Assembly: GCA_014381165.1 (NCBI GenBank)
Contig: JACMIM010000417.1
Location: forward strand, 1-12,669
Length of the DNA stretch: 12,669 bases
Direction: 5' to 3'
Source: Roseiflexaceae bacterium
GTDB lineage: Bacteria; Chloroflexota; Chloroflexia; Chloroflexales; Roseiflexaceae
Shown here: positions 6,905 through 12,669 of the stretch, in pieces
Layout: each line of letters opens with the position of its first letter
How positions within the stretch are numbered: position 1 is the stretch's first letter
Position numbers and translations under genes: made by a program
Notes under the pieces: generated by a model
The model's input: the letters and a program-made list of their open reading frames with translations, nothing else
Database searches by the model: none
Told to the model about the DNA's origin: nothing

Positions 6905-8325
6905 TCCACCCGTACAACCGGATCAACTGGTAGCCCCAAATCCTGCTCCAGCTTGCGAACCTGCGCGACCGTGTCTTCGAGTTCTAGCAGCACTGACACA
7001 TCCGTACTGAAGCCGCCACGCGCCACCTTGAGCCGGAGCATGTGATAGGCTCGCTTTGCTGTTTTCATCTCCTGCTCAAGCGCGGCCCGTGTTGCTGAAT
7101 CTAGCGAAGGCTGCGCCTGCCGCTCCACGGTCACGTTGCCCTGATTGACCTCAATCCCGCCGCCGATGTTCGCGCCCGCCGCGTTGATCGTAATGCCGCC
7201 CTCTGCCGCCTGACCCCCGCTCCCTGACCCCTGAACCCTGGCCGCTGGCAGCTTGAACAGCACGCCGTCCGGTGCGCGCGTGTAGACCACCGGGATGCCC
7301 CAGTCCGGGCGACGCAGCCCGGTCACGCCCATAACAGCCTTGCGTCCCTCGGTAACACAGGCGTCGATCGGGTGGCCCTCGACCAACGCGGCATAGAATT
7401 CGCCGGCAAAGGCTGTGGTCGATTCTTCAGGTACCTTGAACTGCATCGCGATCACGGCTGGCACGCCGGCAGCTGTCAGCGCGGGGCCGATGCTGCGGAA
7501 TGCGTCCAGCGCAAGCGTACCACTCTCGCATGCATCCAGCACAATCAGGCGCACGCCACTGCCGCCGAGCAACACTGCCAGTTCGCGGGCGCTTACCGCA
7601 TCGCGCCCGCCCGTGGTATCCTCGAAGAACAACACGCCGCTTTTGCCATCGCGACTAAGGCCGCCGTGACCAGCGAAATGCCAAATCTGCACGCCCTGGC
7701 GCAGCAGCCGCTGGAATTTGCTGCGGGTCAGGTGGCGCTCCTCGCTGGCCTTGATCACACCTTCGTCCAGGCCGCGCTCGCGCAGCGAGGCCAGCACCGC
7801 ATTGAGTTCGCGGTCAGCTTCGGTCGCGGTCATGTCGCGTGGCTGGGCAGCGCTCAACAGGACTTTCAGCGGCAGTGTGGCTTCCAGGTTCGGCACCGGC
7901 ACGGCCGCCTGCGGGTAGCGCACCACCGAGATATCCTGGAGCACGAACGGGTTGTCGCGGTCGGGGTCGTACAGGAACTCCCAGGGAATGGCGGCCACGC
8001 GCGTGTCGCCGGCGGCAGTGCGCAGTTTCAGGCGAATACCCACGCCTTCGCCCTGCGCGCCCTGGGTGCGGGCGAACAGGCTGCGCACATCGGGCTGAAA
8101 GAACAGCGCCTCGAACAGCCCCTTGCCCAGCGCGATCAGGCCATCTTCATCGGTGTTGTCGCTGTGGGCCTGCGCGATCAGGCCACGTAGCTCCTCGCTG
8201 GGAAAGCTAACTGGCAGGTAGCCGCCCTTCTCGCCGCCCGCGCCCGATTCGGCCTGAAAAAAGATGTTCTGGTCAAGCGCGTTCAGCTGGAAGGTCAGCT
8301 CGAAATCGATGTAGCGGTTGAGCAT
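6901..8325 (-). CDS. CHAT-domain (caspase-like) protease with Gly-rich and coiled-coil tail
   Basis: This 474-residue protein has a CHAT peptidase domain at about 150-345. The catalytic pair is the histidine in WHFAGHGG (H220) and the cysteine in VLDACESG (C266). The N-terminal part (1-145) contains AAIPWEFLYDP (111-121), which is typical of the region before CHAT domains. After the protease comes a Gly/Asn-rich, probably beta segment (GGITINAAGANIGGGIEVNQGNVTVE, 376-401). A charged helical hairpin follows (about 408-463), with Leu/Glu/Lys heptad-like spacing. That tail resembles modules found on Chloroflexota NTPase and caspase-like conflict proteins. AGGA (8333-8336) lies 7 bases before the ATG. 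A -10-like TATACT is at 8361-8366 without a clear -35. The substrate and any partner are unknown. The gene converges on the MNT locus. Confidence 0.9.
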   Translation of the reverse strand: MLNRYIDFELTFQLNALDQNIFFQAESGAGGEKGGYLPVSFPSEELRGLIAQAHSDNTDEDGLIALGKGLFEALFFQPDVRSLFARTQGAQGEGVGIRLKLRTAAGDTRVAAIPWEFLYDPDRDNPFVLQDISVVRYPQAAVPVPNLEATLPLKVLLSAAQPRDMTATEADRELNAVLASLRERGLDEGVIKASEERHLTRSKFQRLLRQGVQIWHFAGHGGLSRDGKSGVLFFEDTTGGRDAVSARELAVLLGGSGVRLIVLDACESGTLALDAFRSIGPALTAAGVPAVIAMQFKVPEESTTAFAGEFYAALVEGHPIDACVTEGRKAVMGVTGLRRPDWGIPVVYTRAPDGVLFKLPAARVQGSGSGGQAAEGGITINAAGANIGGGIEVNQGNVTVERQAQPSLDSATRAALEQEMKTAKRAYHMLRLKVARGGFSTDVSVLLELEDTVAQVRKLEQDLGLPVDPVVRVD

Positions 8326-8370
8326 AACGCAGTCCTATCGGATTTGTGAGAGGGAATGCAAGTATAGCCT

Positions 8371-8482
8371 AAAACGCGCTCAAGGTGTTGAACCGCTGTA
8401 ACGTGCTTATGAACTTTGACACATTAATCGGGTAGCCCGCGCAGGCGGGCTTCGTCACCCCAGCCAGCGGCTTCAGCCGCGC
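8371..8482. repeat. Decayed palindrome followed by a third double-hairpin repeat copy
   Basis: The 276-bp gap between the CHAT start and the lipoprotein stop holds repeats and no gene. At 8371-8410 the sequence follows the palindrome pair at 11884-11922 with several mismatches, so it looks like a worn copy. At 8434-8482 is a near-identical copy of the 6360-6408 repeat, with AGCCCGC-GCAG-GCGGGCT (8434-8451) and GCGGC-TTCA-GCCGC (8467-8480). Confidence 0.75.
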
Positions 8483-8526
8483 CCGCGTAGGATGGCGCGA
8501 AATACCCGGTTTAATAATCAAAGTCC

Positions 8527-8549
8527 ATTAGCACGTTTTGCGTGCTAAT
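8527..8549. repeat. Palindrome with a 9-bp stem downstream of the lipoprotein gene
   Basis: ATTAGCACG-TTTTG-CGTGCTAAT is a perfect 9-bp stem with a 5-base loop, about 50 bases beyond the lipoprotein stop codon. On the minus strand it is followed by GGACTTTGATTATT, which is not a clear T run. It may act as a weak terminator or message stabiliser. Its loop is not of the TGAA/TTCA type. Confidence 0.6.
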
Positions 8550-8601
8550 AGCGGCTTCTAGCCCGCGCACATCGGCAGCGCAAGACGGTTCGTTACACCC
8601 G

Positions 8602-9702
8602 CTACTCCACAAACAGGTCGCCTGGGATACGCTTATACTCGGGTTGAAAGGGCCAGAGCAGCAGGCCGGCCACACGCAGGCCGCGCAATTCCTCACGGGC
8701 GGCGCGCAGATCGCGTTGCAAGTCGGCCTCGCTGCGGCGCGCGCCCTCGCCGGTCGGAAAGCCCAGCTCGGTCACCAGCACCGGTTTCTCCAAGCCCAGC
8801 GCGTGCAATTCCTCCACGGCGCGCTGCAGGTCGGCGGGGAAGCCCTGGCCATAGTACCAGTGCGCGGCATAGCGGCCCGAATTACGGGGTTCGTCGTCGT
8901 AATAATGCAGCGAGTACAGATCGACCACATCGGCCAGGCGAATAGCGGCCTGTTCAGGGCGAAAATAGCTTTTGGCAAAGCCCACACTCGCAGTCACCAG
9001 CCGCGCGGGGTCGAGTTGCTTGACCTGGCCGTAGAGCGCGCGAATAAAGGCCAGCCGCTGTTCGGCCAGCGGCAAGCAGCCCGCGTAGGCCCCATTATCC
9101 CAGTCCCAGCAGCGCTCGTCGACCGGCCCGCCCAGGTCGATCTCATTGAACAAATCCCAGGCAATGATACCGGATCGGCCCGCAAAGCGCGCGACTACCG
9201 GATCGACATGCAGCGCAAAGGCGGGCGCGATATCCTCGGCGCGAAAGCGGTCCTGCGGGTATTTAGCCAGCAGCACTGGCATGACGTAGATACCGCGCTG
9301 GTTGGCCGCCTGAAGCAGTTGCTCGAAGTTGACGAGCGCGTACTCGATCGAGTAGCTTGCGTCGGCAGCACTGGCCCCGCCAAACACATAGTAGTTCAGA
9401 AACACGCGAATGGTATTTACGCCACGCCGCTGGAGCTGATCGAGATCAGCCTCGACCGGCGCAAGCTGCCAGGGGCACTCGGCATTGCCGCCAAAGTACA
9501 GCGACTGGCAGCGCGGTTCAGCATTCGACGGGTGAATATAGTTGACGCCGCGCATCTCAAAGGCTCGCCCACCCGCCCGCAACGCCACACCATCGGCCAC
9601 CACCGCCGGTAGCGCACCGGTAGCGGCGGGTGCGGCGGGTGCGCACGCGGCGAGCAGCGCGAGCAGCATAAGCATCAGCAATTTGCAGGGGGGGCGAAGC
9701 AT
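8602..9702 (-). CDS. Secreted lipoprotein glycoside hydrolase, GH5-like
   Basis: This 366-residue protein has a lipoprotein signal peptide: charged start, hydrophobic core and lipobox LAAC (17-20, C20 lipidated). The barrel starts at MRGVNYIHPSN (50-60). It contains the acid/base in AWDLFNEID (E187) and the nucleophile in VLVTELGFPTGEG (E312), the layout of GH5 and related clan A cellulases and mannanases. Two cysteine pairs with equal spacing (C65/C76 and C198/C209) fit disulfides outside the cell. It should cut beta-linked polysaccharide or oligosaccharide, but the substrate is not evident. It lies 110 bp after argS on the same strand. The start codon lies within an inverted-repeat element and no good ribosome site is seen. 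The next in-frame ATGs (9675, 9669) would leave a signal peptide without a charged start. Confidence 0.82.
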   Translation of the reverse strand: MLRPPCKLLMLMLLALLAACAPAAPAATGALPAVVADGVALRAGGRAFEMRGVNYIHPSNAEPRCQSLYFGGNAECPWQLAPVEADLDQLQRRGVNTIRVFLNYYVFGGASAADASYSIEYALVNFEQLLQAANQRGIYVMPVLLAKYPQDRFRAEDIAPAFALHVDPVVARFAGRSGIIAWDLFNEIDLGGPVDERCWDWDNGAYAGCLPLAEQRLAFIRALYGQVKQLDPARLVTASVGFAKSYFRPEQAAIRLADVVDLYSLHYYDDEPRNSGRYAAHWYYGQGFPADLQRAVEELHALGLEKPVLVTELGFPTGEGARRSEADLQRDLRAAREELRGLRVAGLLLWPFQPEYKRIPGDLFVE

Positions 9703-9795
9703 CTGCTGCTGGCAAGAAATCAAAGCACGATCTCGATGCCTGGTGCCAGGATAAGCGCCGTGCTGATCTATGGGGCAGATGCTTCGCCCGTACAA
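9683..9795. mobile_element. MITE-like inverted-repeat element
   Basis: A perfect 15-bp inverted repeat, GGGCGAAGCATCTGC at 9692-9706 and its complement at 9775-9789, has further similar outer ends (TTGCA at 9683 and TACAA at 9791-9795). Inside, AGCACG (9724-9729) pairs with CGTGCT (9759-9764), and CCTGG-TG-CCAGG (9739-9750) forms the tip. The whole 113 bp can fold into one long hairpin. It encodes no transposase and fits a small non-autonomous element. From memory, similar GGGGCGAAGCAT-ended repeats are frequent in Chloroflexota and cyanobacteria. It lies after the argS stop and covers the first seven codons of the lipoprotein gene. Confidence 0.65.
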
Positions 9796-9812
9796 TGTGT
9801 AAGCCCTCGCCC

Positions 9813-11558
9813 TCACATGCGCTCTGGCGCTTTGATGCCCAGCAGTCCAAGCCCATTTTCCAGCGCCTGTGCGGTGGCGGCCACCAGGTAGAGCCGCCCG
9901 GCCCGTCGCTCGGCCTCGGCCTTGAGCACCGGGCAGTCGCGGTAGAACGCCGCCAGCGCCCGCGCCGTTTCGTAACACCATTCGGCGATGACGAACGTGG
10001 CGTAGCGCGCCCCGGCCTCGCGCACGGCCTCCGGCAGCTTGGCCAACTGCTTGATCACGCCTTGCTCGGCGGGGTGGATCAGCAGCGCCGCGTACTCGGC
10101 CTGGTCGGCGGTGTGGCTACGGCCCAGCCCGGCCTCTTCCTCGCCGGCCTTGCGCAAAATCGAGCGGCAGCGCGCGTGCATATACTGAATGTACGGCGCG
10201 CTGTTGCCCTCCAGCGCCAGCATCTTGTCCCAGTCGATCGTGATGCTACGCTTGGAATCCTGATACAAATCGTTGTAGATCACCGCGCCCATGCCTACTG
10301 CCTCGGCGATCCGCTCGCGCTCGGCCTCGCTGAACTCAGGGCTGGTCTTGTCGACCACCGCGCGCGCCCTGGCGTGGGCCTCGTCCAACAGCGCCTGAAG
10401 AAAAATCATGTTGCCCTTGCGGGTCGAGAGCGGCTCGCCGTGCTGGTCGTTGACCACACCAAACGAAATGTGAATGAGTTCGGCACCAGCGGCGTAGCCC
10501 AGCCTCTTCGCGAGCGCAAAGACTTGCCGAAAGTGCAACTCCTGCCGCGCGTCGACCACATACACAATCTTTGTCGGCTGGTACTCGGCTTCGCGAAAGG
10601 CGACGGTGGCAGCATCGCGGGTCAGGTACAGCGTGCCACTGTCGCTGCGTTGCAGCAGAAAGGTCGGCAGCTTTTCCAGCTCCTCGACCACCACCGCGCC
10701 CTTGGCGTCGCGGTAGGCGATGCCCTGCTCCAGCGCGGCGTCGATCACCGGCTGCATCTTATCTTCATAAAAGCTTTCGCCATGTACGGTATCGAAGTGA
10801 ATGCCAAGCCGCGCATACAGCGGCGAGATATAGCTCATGGTCAGCCCCACGCACCACTGCCACAGCTCGCGCGCCTGCGGGTCGCCCTGCTCCAGCCGCA
10901 GCGACCAGGCCCGCGCGGCCTCGTCCAGCGCCGGGTCTTCTTTGATCAAGTTGCTGTACTTCGCGTAGATTTCTTCGAGCTGGGCCACGGCTAGCTCGCC
11001 TGCGCCTGCCGGCTTGCCCTCGTGCTCGATCGCCAGCAGCGTCACGCCGAACTGCTTGCCCCAATCGCCCAGGTGATTATCGCTGATGGTCTTGTAGCCC
11101 AGCGCCTGGATGATATTGAACAGCGCCTGGCCGATAATGGTGGTGCGGATGTGGCCGACATGCATGCGCTTGGCCACATTCGGCGAAGAATACTCGACCA
11201 GCACCGTCTGGCCCTGGCCGGTGTCGTCGTGGCCGTAGCGCTTGCCAAGATGATGGACTTCGTCCAGCACGGCTGGGGCCAGCTTGTGCGGGTTGAGCGC
11301 GAAGTTAAGAAACGGCCCAGCAACTGTCACCTGGCCGATCAGTGAATCGCCAGCTGGCGTGATCGCCGCAGCCAGCTCCTGGGCCAACTGCGCCGGGTTG
11401 AGGCCCAGCTCCTTGGCGGCCCGAAAGGCTGGAAACGCCAGGTCGGCGGGAATGTTCGGTTTGGGCGCAGTCACCTCGATCAGCGCCTCAGGCACCCGCC
11501 CGGTCGCAGCGATCGCCTGGCGCACCTCGGCGCGAAATGTGTCGAGTGTATAGTTCAT
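9813..11558 (-). CDS. argS: Arginyl-tRNA synthetase
   Basis: This 581-residue class I synthetase charges tRNA-Arg with arginine in the cytoplasm. An N-terminal tRNA-binding domain (about 1-110) precedes the Rossmann catalytic part, with the HIGH motif as HVGH (133-136, in SSPNVAKRMHVGHIR). The KMSKS loop is in the variant form STRKGN (378-383), which is usual for this enzyme. The C-terminal helical anticodon-binding (DALR) domain occupies about 450-581 and ends in the typical KAPERM. Length and motifs are complete. The start at 11558 has GGAG 10 bases upstream. A longer in-frame ATG at 11645 is less likely because it lacks family similarity. It probably has its own promoter at 11774-11802 with a leader of about 210 bases. 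Confidence 0.97.
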   Translation of the reverse strand: MNYTLDTFRAEVRQAIAATGRVPEALIEVTAPKPNIPADLAFPAFRAAKELGLNPAQLAQELAAAITPAGDSLIGQVTVAGPFLNFALNPHKLAPAVLDEVHHLGKRYGHDDTGQGQTVLVEYSSPNVAKRMHVGHIRTTIIGQALFNIIQALGYKTISDNHLGDWGKQFGVTLLAIEHEGKPAGAGELAVAQLEEIYAKYSNLIKEDPALDEAARAWSLRLEQGDPQARELWQWCVGLTMSYISPLYARLGIHFDTVHGESFYEDKMQPVIDAALEQGIAYRDAKGAVVVEELEKLPTFLLQRSDSGTLYLTRDAATVAFREAEYQPTKIVYVVDARQELHFRQVFALAKRLGYAAGAELIHISFGVVNDQHGEPLSTRKGNMIFLQALLDEAHARARAVVDKTSPEFSEAERERIAEAVGMGAVIYNDLYQDSKRSITIDWDKMLALEGNSAPYIQYMHARCRSILRKAGEEEAGLGRSHTADQAEYAALLIHPAEQGVIKQLAKLPEAVREAGARYATFVIAEWCYETARALAAFYRDCPVLKAEAERRAGRLYLVAATAQALENGLGLLGIKAPERM

Positions 11559-11767
11559 TGTCAAGATTCTCCAACGTGTTGCTTGCCTACGCAGGCACAG
11601 CATACCAAAAAGCCAGCGGCACGCGCCCCGCCCGAACACTTCCACGACAGCAGGTGATGAGCGGGTGCCGCAGGCTTTGCCCGCGCCCGACGCCCATCAC
11701 CTAACTACGCAGCAAGCGAACGAACATGCGCGAAACCCCTGGCAAATAGATCTACATTGCTTTCTTT
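11559..11767 (-). promoter_or_regulatory. Structured leader of argS
   Basis: The stretch between the probable transcription start and argS is about 210 bases with no gene. It can fold a hairpin from GGTGATGAGCG (11653-11663) and CGCCCATCACC (11691-11701), with 10 of 11 positions pairing. A smaller hairpin, TGCCT-ACGC-AGGCA, is at 11584-11597. The T-box sequence expected for a tRNA-sensing leader was not found on this strand, and no T run follows the hairpins. A regulatory role is inference only. Confidence 0.35.
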
Positions 11768-11773
11768 CATCAC

Positions 11774-11802
11774 AGTATATGCTCAAGCAGGCCGGGATGC
11801 AA
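11774..11802 (-). promoter_or_regulatory. Probable sigma-70-like promoter for argS
   Basis: On the minus strand, TTGCAT (11797-11802) and TATACT (11774-11779) are separated by exactly 17 bases. Start of transcription is expected near 11767. Boxes and spacing make this the best promoter match seen in the window. Confidence 0.6.
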
Positions 11803-11882
11803 GCGCGAGTGGTAGCTTGGGTGTGGCGAAAAGTCTTGCGCCGCCACCACGGCCACCGGATTATATCCAGCGTCTGATACGC

Positions 11883-11961
11883 CAAAACGCGCTGAAGCGC
11901 GTTCAACCGCGTCTAACGCGCTTCAGCGCGTTTTGCATAACAGCAGCGGGTTTCAACCCGC
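11883..11961. repeat. Cluster of three palindromes with TGAA/TTCA loops
   Basis: AACGCGC-TGAA-GCGCGTT (11886-11903) and AACGCGC-TTCA-GCGCGTT (11915-11932) are themselves arms of a perfect 21-bp inverted repeat (11883-11903 and 11915-11935) with an 11-base spacer. A third palindrome, GCGGGT-TTCA-ACCCGC, follows at 11946-11961. The cluster sits in the divergent gap between argS and the sensor gene. Between it and the sensor gene (11962-12074) no further gene is seen. A weak promoter-like pair, TTGCGG (12007-12012) and TAGTAT (12030-12035), is present there with a 17-base spacer. Confidence 0.85.
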
Positions 11962-12074
11962 CTGCGCCTGACCCCTAAATTGTCAGCAAATCTTCATCCA
12001 AGGCGCTTGCGGGCCTGCGTTACGAACGGTAGTATGGGGTCATACCGGTACTCACCACCTACTACGAGGCAGCC

Positions 12075-12669
12075 GTGCCGTTGCGATTGTTCCGAATGAA
12101 TCTGCGCGCCAAGCTGCTGGTGCTGGCGCTGCTGCTGGCCTGGCTGCCACTGGTCGGCGTTGGCTGGTTGGGGCTTTCTAGCCTTGATCTGGCGCGCTCC
12201 ACTGCGGTAGAAACGGCCACTGGCGCACTGCGCGACCAGGCTGAATCGACGCTTGCCAAACGCGCCGCCGACAAGGCCGAGCTGTACAACACCATCCTGC
12301 ACAATGTCCAGGATGATGTGCAGGGCGTGGCCTCCTATGCGCGTGCGCTGATCGCCGCCGGCCCGGCCCCGCTCGGAGTGGACGGCATCTACTGGGCGGT
12401 GCCGGGTGGGCCTAGCGAGGCCAATCAGCGCGCCTACAGCGCCACCGTGGCCCGCGCCCAGCAATTCAACTCGCTGCTTCGCTCGGTCGTCACCCAGAAC
12501 GACCTGATCAGCCTGGGCTATATCGCCTTCGAGGATGGCGGTGTGGTCGCCTTCGATCACGATATTATCAGCAAGCTGCCGCGCGAGTACGATCCCCGCA
12601 AGCGGCCCTGGTATCAGACCGCCCGCACCACCGGGCGCACAGTCTGGGTCGATACGTATGTCGATGCCA
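12075..12669 (+). CDS. Membrane-anchored dCache-type sensor protein, cut by the window edge
   Basis: About 198 residues are visible. A short basic start is followed by one membrane segment (about 13-33). Next comes an extracytoplasmic helix (about 40-90) and the first part of a double-Cache domain, ending in the typical YDPRKRPWYQTARTTG (172-187) and WVDTYVDA. Such domains bind small ligands outside the cell and control a cytoplasmic output, such as a histidine kinase, a SpoIIE-type phosphatase, a cyclase or a chemoreceptor. The output part lies beyond the window, so the type is open. A GTG start at 12075 is preferred because GAGG (12066-12069) lies 5 bases upstream. The in-frame ATG at 12096 has no ribosome site. 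Confidence 0.8.
   Translation, partial: MPLRLFRMNLRAKLLVLALLLAWLPLVGVGWLGLSSLDLARSTAVETATGALRDQAESTLAKRAADKAELYNTILHNVQDDVQGVASYARALIAAGPAPLGVDGIYWAVPGGPSEANQRAYSATVARAQQFNSLLRSVVTQNDLISLGYIAFEDGGVVAFDHDIISKLPREYDPRKRPWYQTARTTGRTVWVDTYVDA

Noticed and set aside
8542..9612. A 356-codon open frame on the plus strand opposite the lipoprotein hydrolase
   Set aside because: The minus-strand frame has a signal peptide and GH5 motifs; the plus frame has none and runs through a palindrome.
9795..10994. A 399-codon open frame on the plus strand opposite argS
   Set aside because: It is antisense to the fully recognisable argS and its translation shows no domain; long opposite frames are expected in GC-rich genes.
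11653..11701. T-box-like GGGTGCCGC in the argS leader region
   Set aside because: It is on the plus strand, opposite to argS transcription, and does not match the T-box core.

Overview
The window looks like a piece of a GC-rich bacterial chromosome, most probably from the Chloroflexota (Chloroflexia). This is an inference from gene content (a GlgE-type maltosyltransferase with a maltokinase, a CHAT protease with a Gly-rich/coiled-coil tail, an MNT nucleotidyltransferase fragment locus, a dCache sensor) and from the many short palindromic intergenic repeats. No rRNA, tRNA or CRISPR array was seen. Nothing in the window fixes a genus.

Layout, left to right. Positions 1-51 hold the probable start of a minus-strand gene that leaves the window, followed by an AT-richer intergenic stretch with a 15-bp tandem repeat. 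A plus-strand threonine/serine dehydratase (307-1269) overlaps by 10 bp the end of a convergent four-gene minus-strand operon: GlgE (6172-4205), a one-cysteine peroxiredoxin-like protein (4195-3578), an unknown four-helix membrane protein (3519-2854) and maltokinase (2816-1260). GlgE and maltokinase are consecutive enzymes of the maltose-1-phosphate route to alpha-glucan. Trehalose synthase and the branching enzyme of that route are not in the window.

A divergent spacer with two facing copies of a palindromic repeat leads to a plus-strand MNT nucleotidyltransferase (6514-6864). Its expected HEPN partner appears to survive only as a few N-terminal codons. It abuts a convergent CHAT-domain protease gene (8325-6901). 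Then, on the minus strand, come a secreted lipoprotein glycoside hydrolase of the GH5 type (9702-8602) and argS (11558-9813). A 113-bp MITE-like inverted-repeat element lies between them and supplies the start codon of the lipoprotein.

Upstream of argS is a good minus-strand promoter, a roughly 210-nt leader with a hairpin, and a cluster of three palindromes. The window ends inside a plus-strand membrane-anchored dCache sensor gene (from 12075).

The most distinctive signals are these: the glgE/redoxin/membrane protein/mak operon; a family of hairpins whose stems differ but whose loop is always TGAA or TTCA; the MITE that has become the N-terminus of a lipoprotein; the broken MNT/HEPN pair; and a repeat-derived insert in maltokinase.
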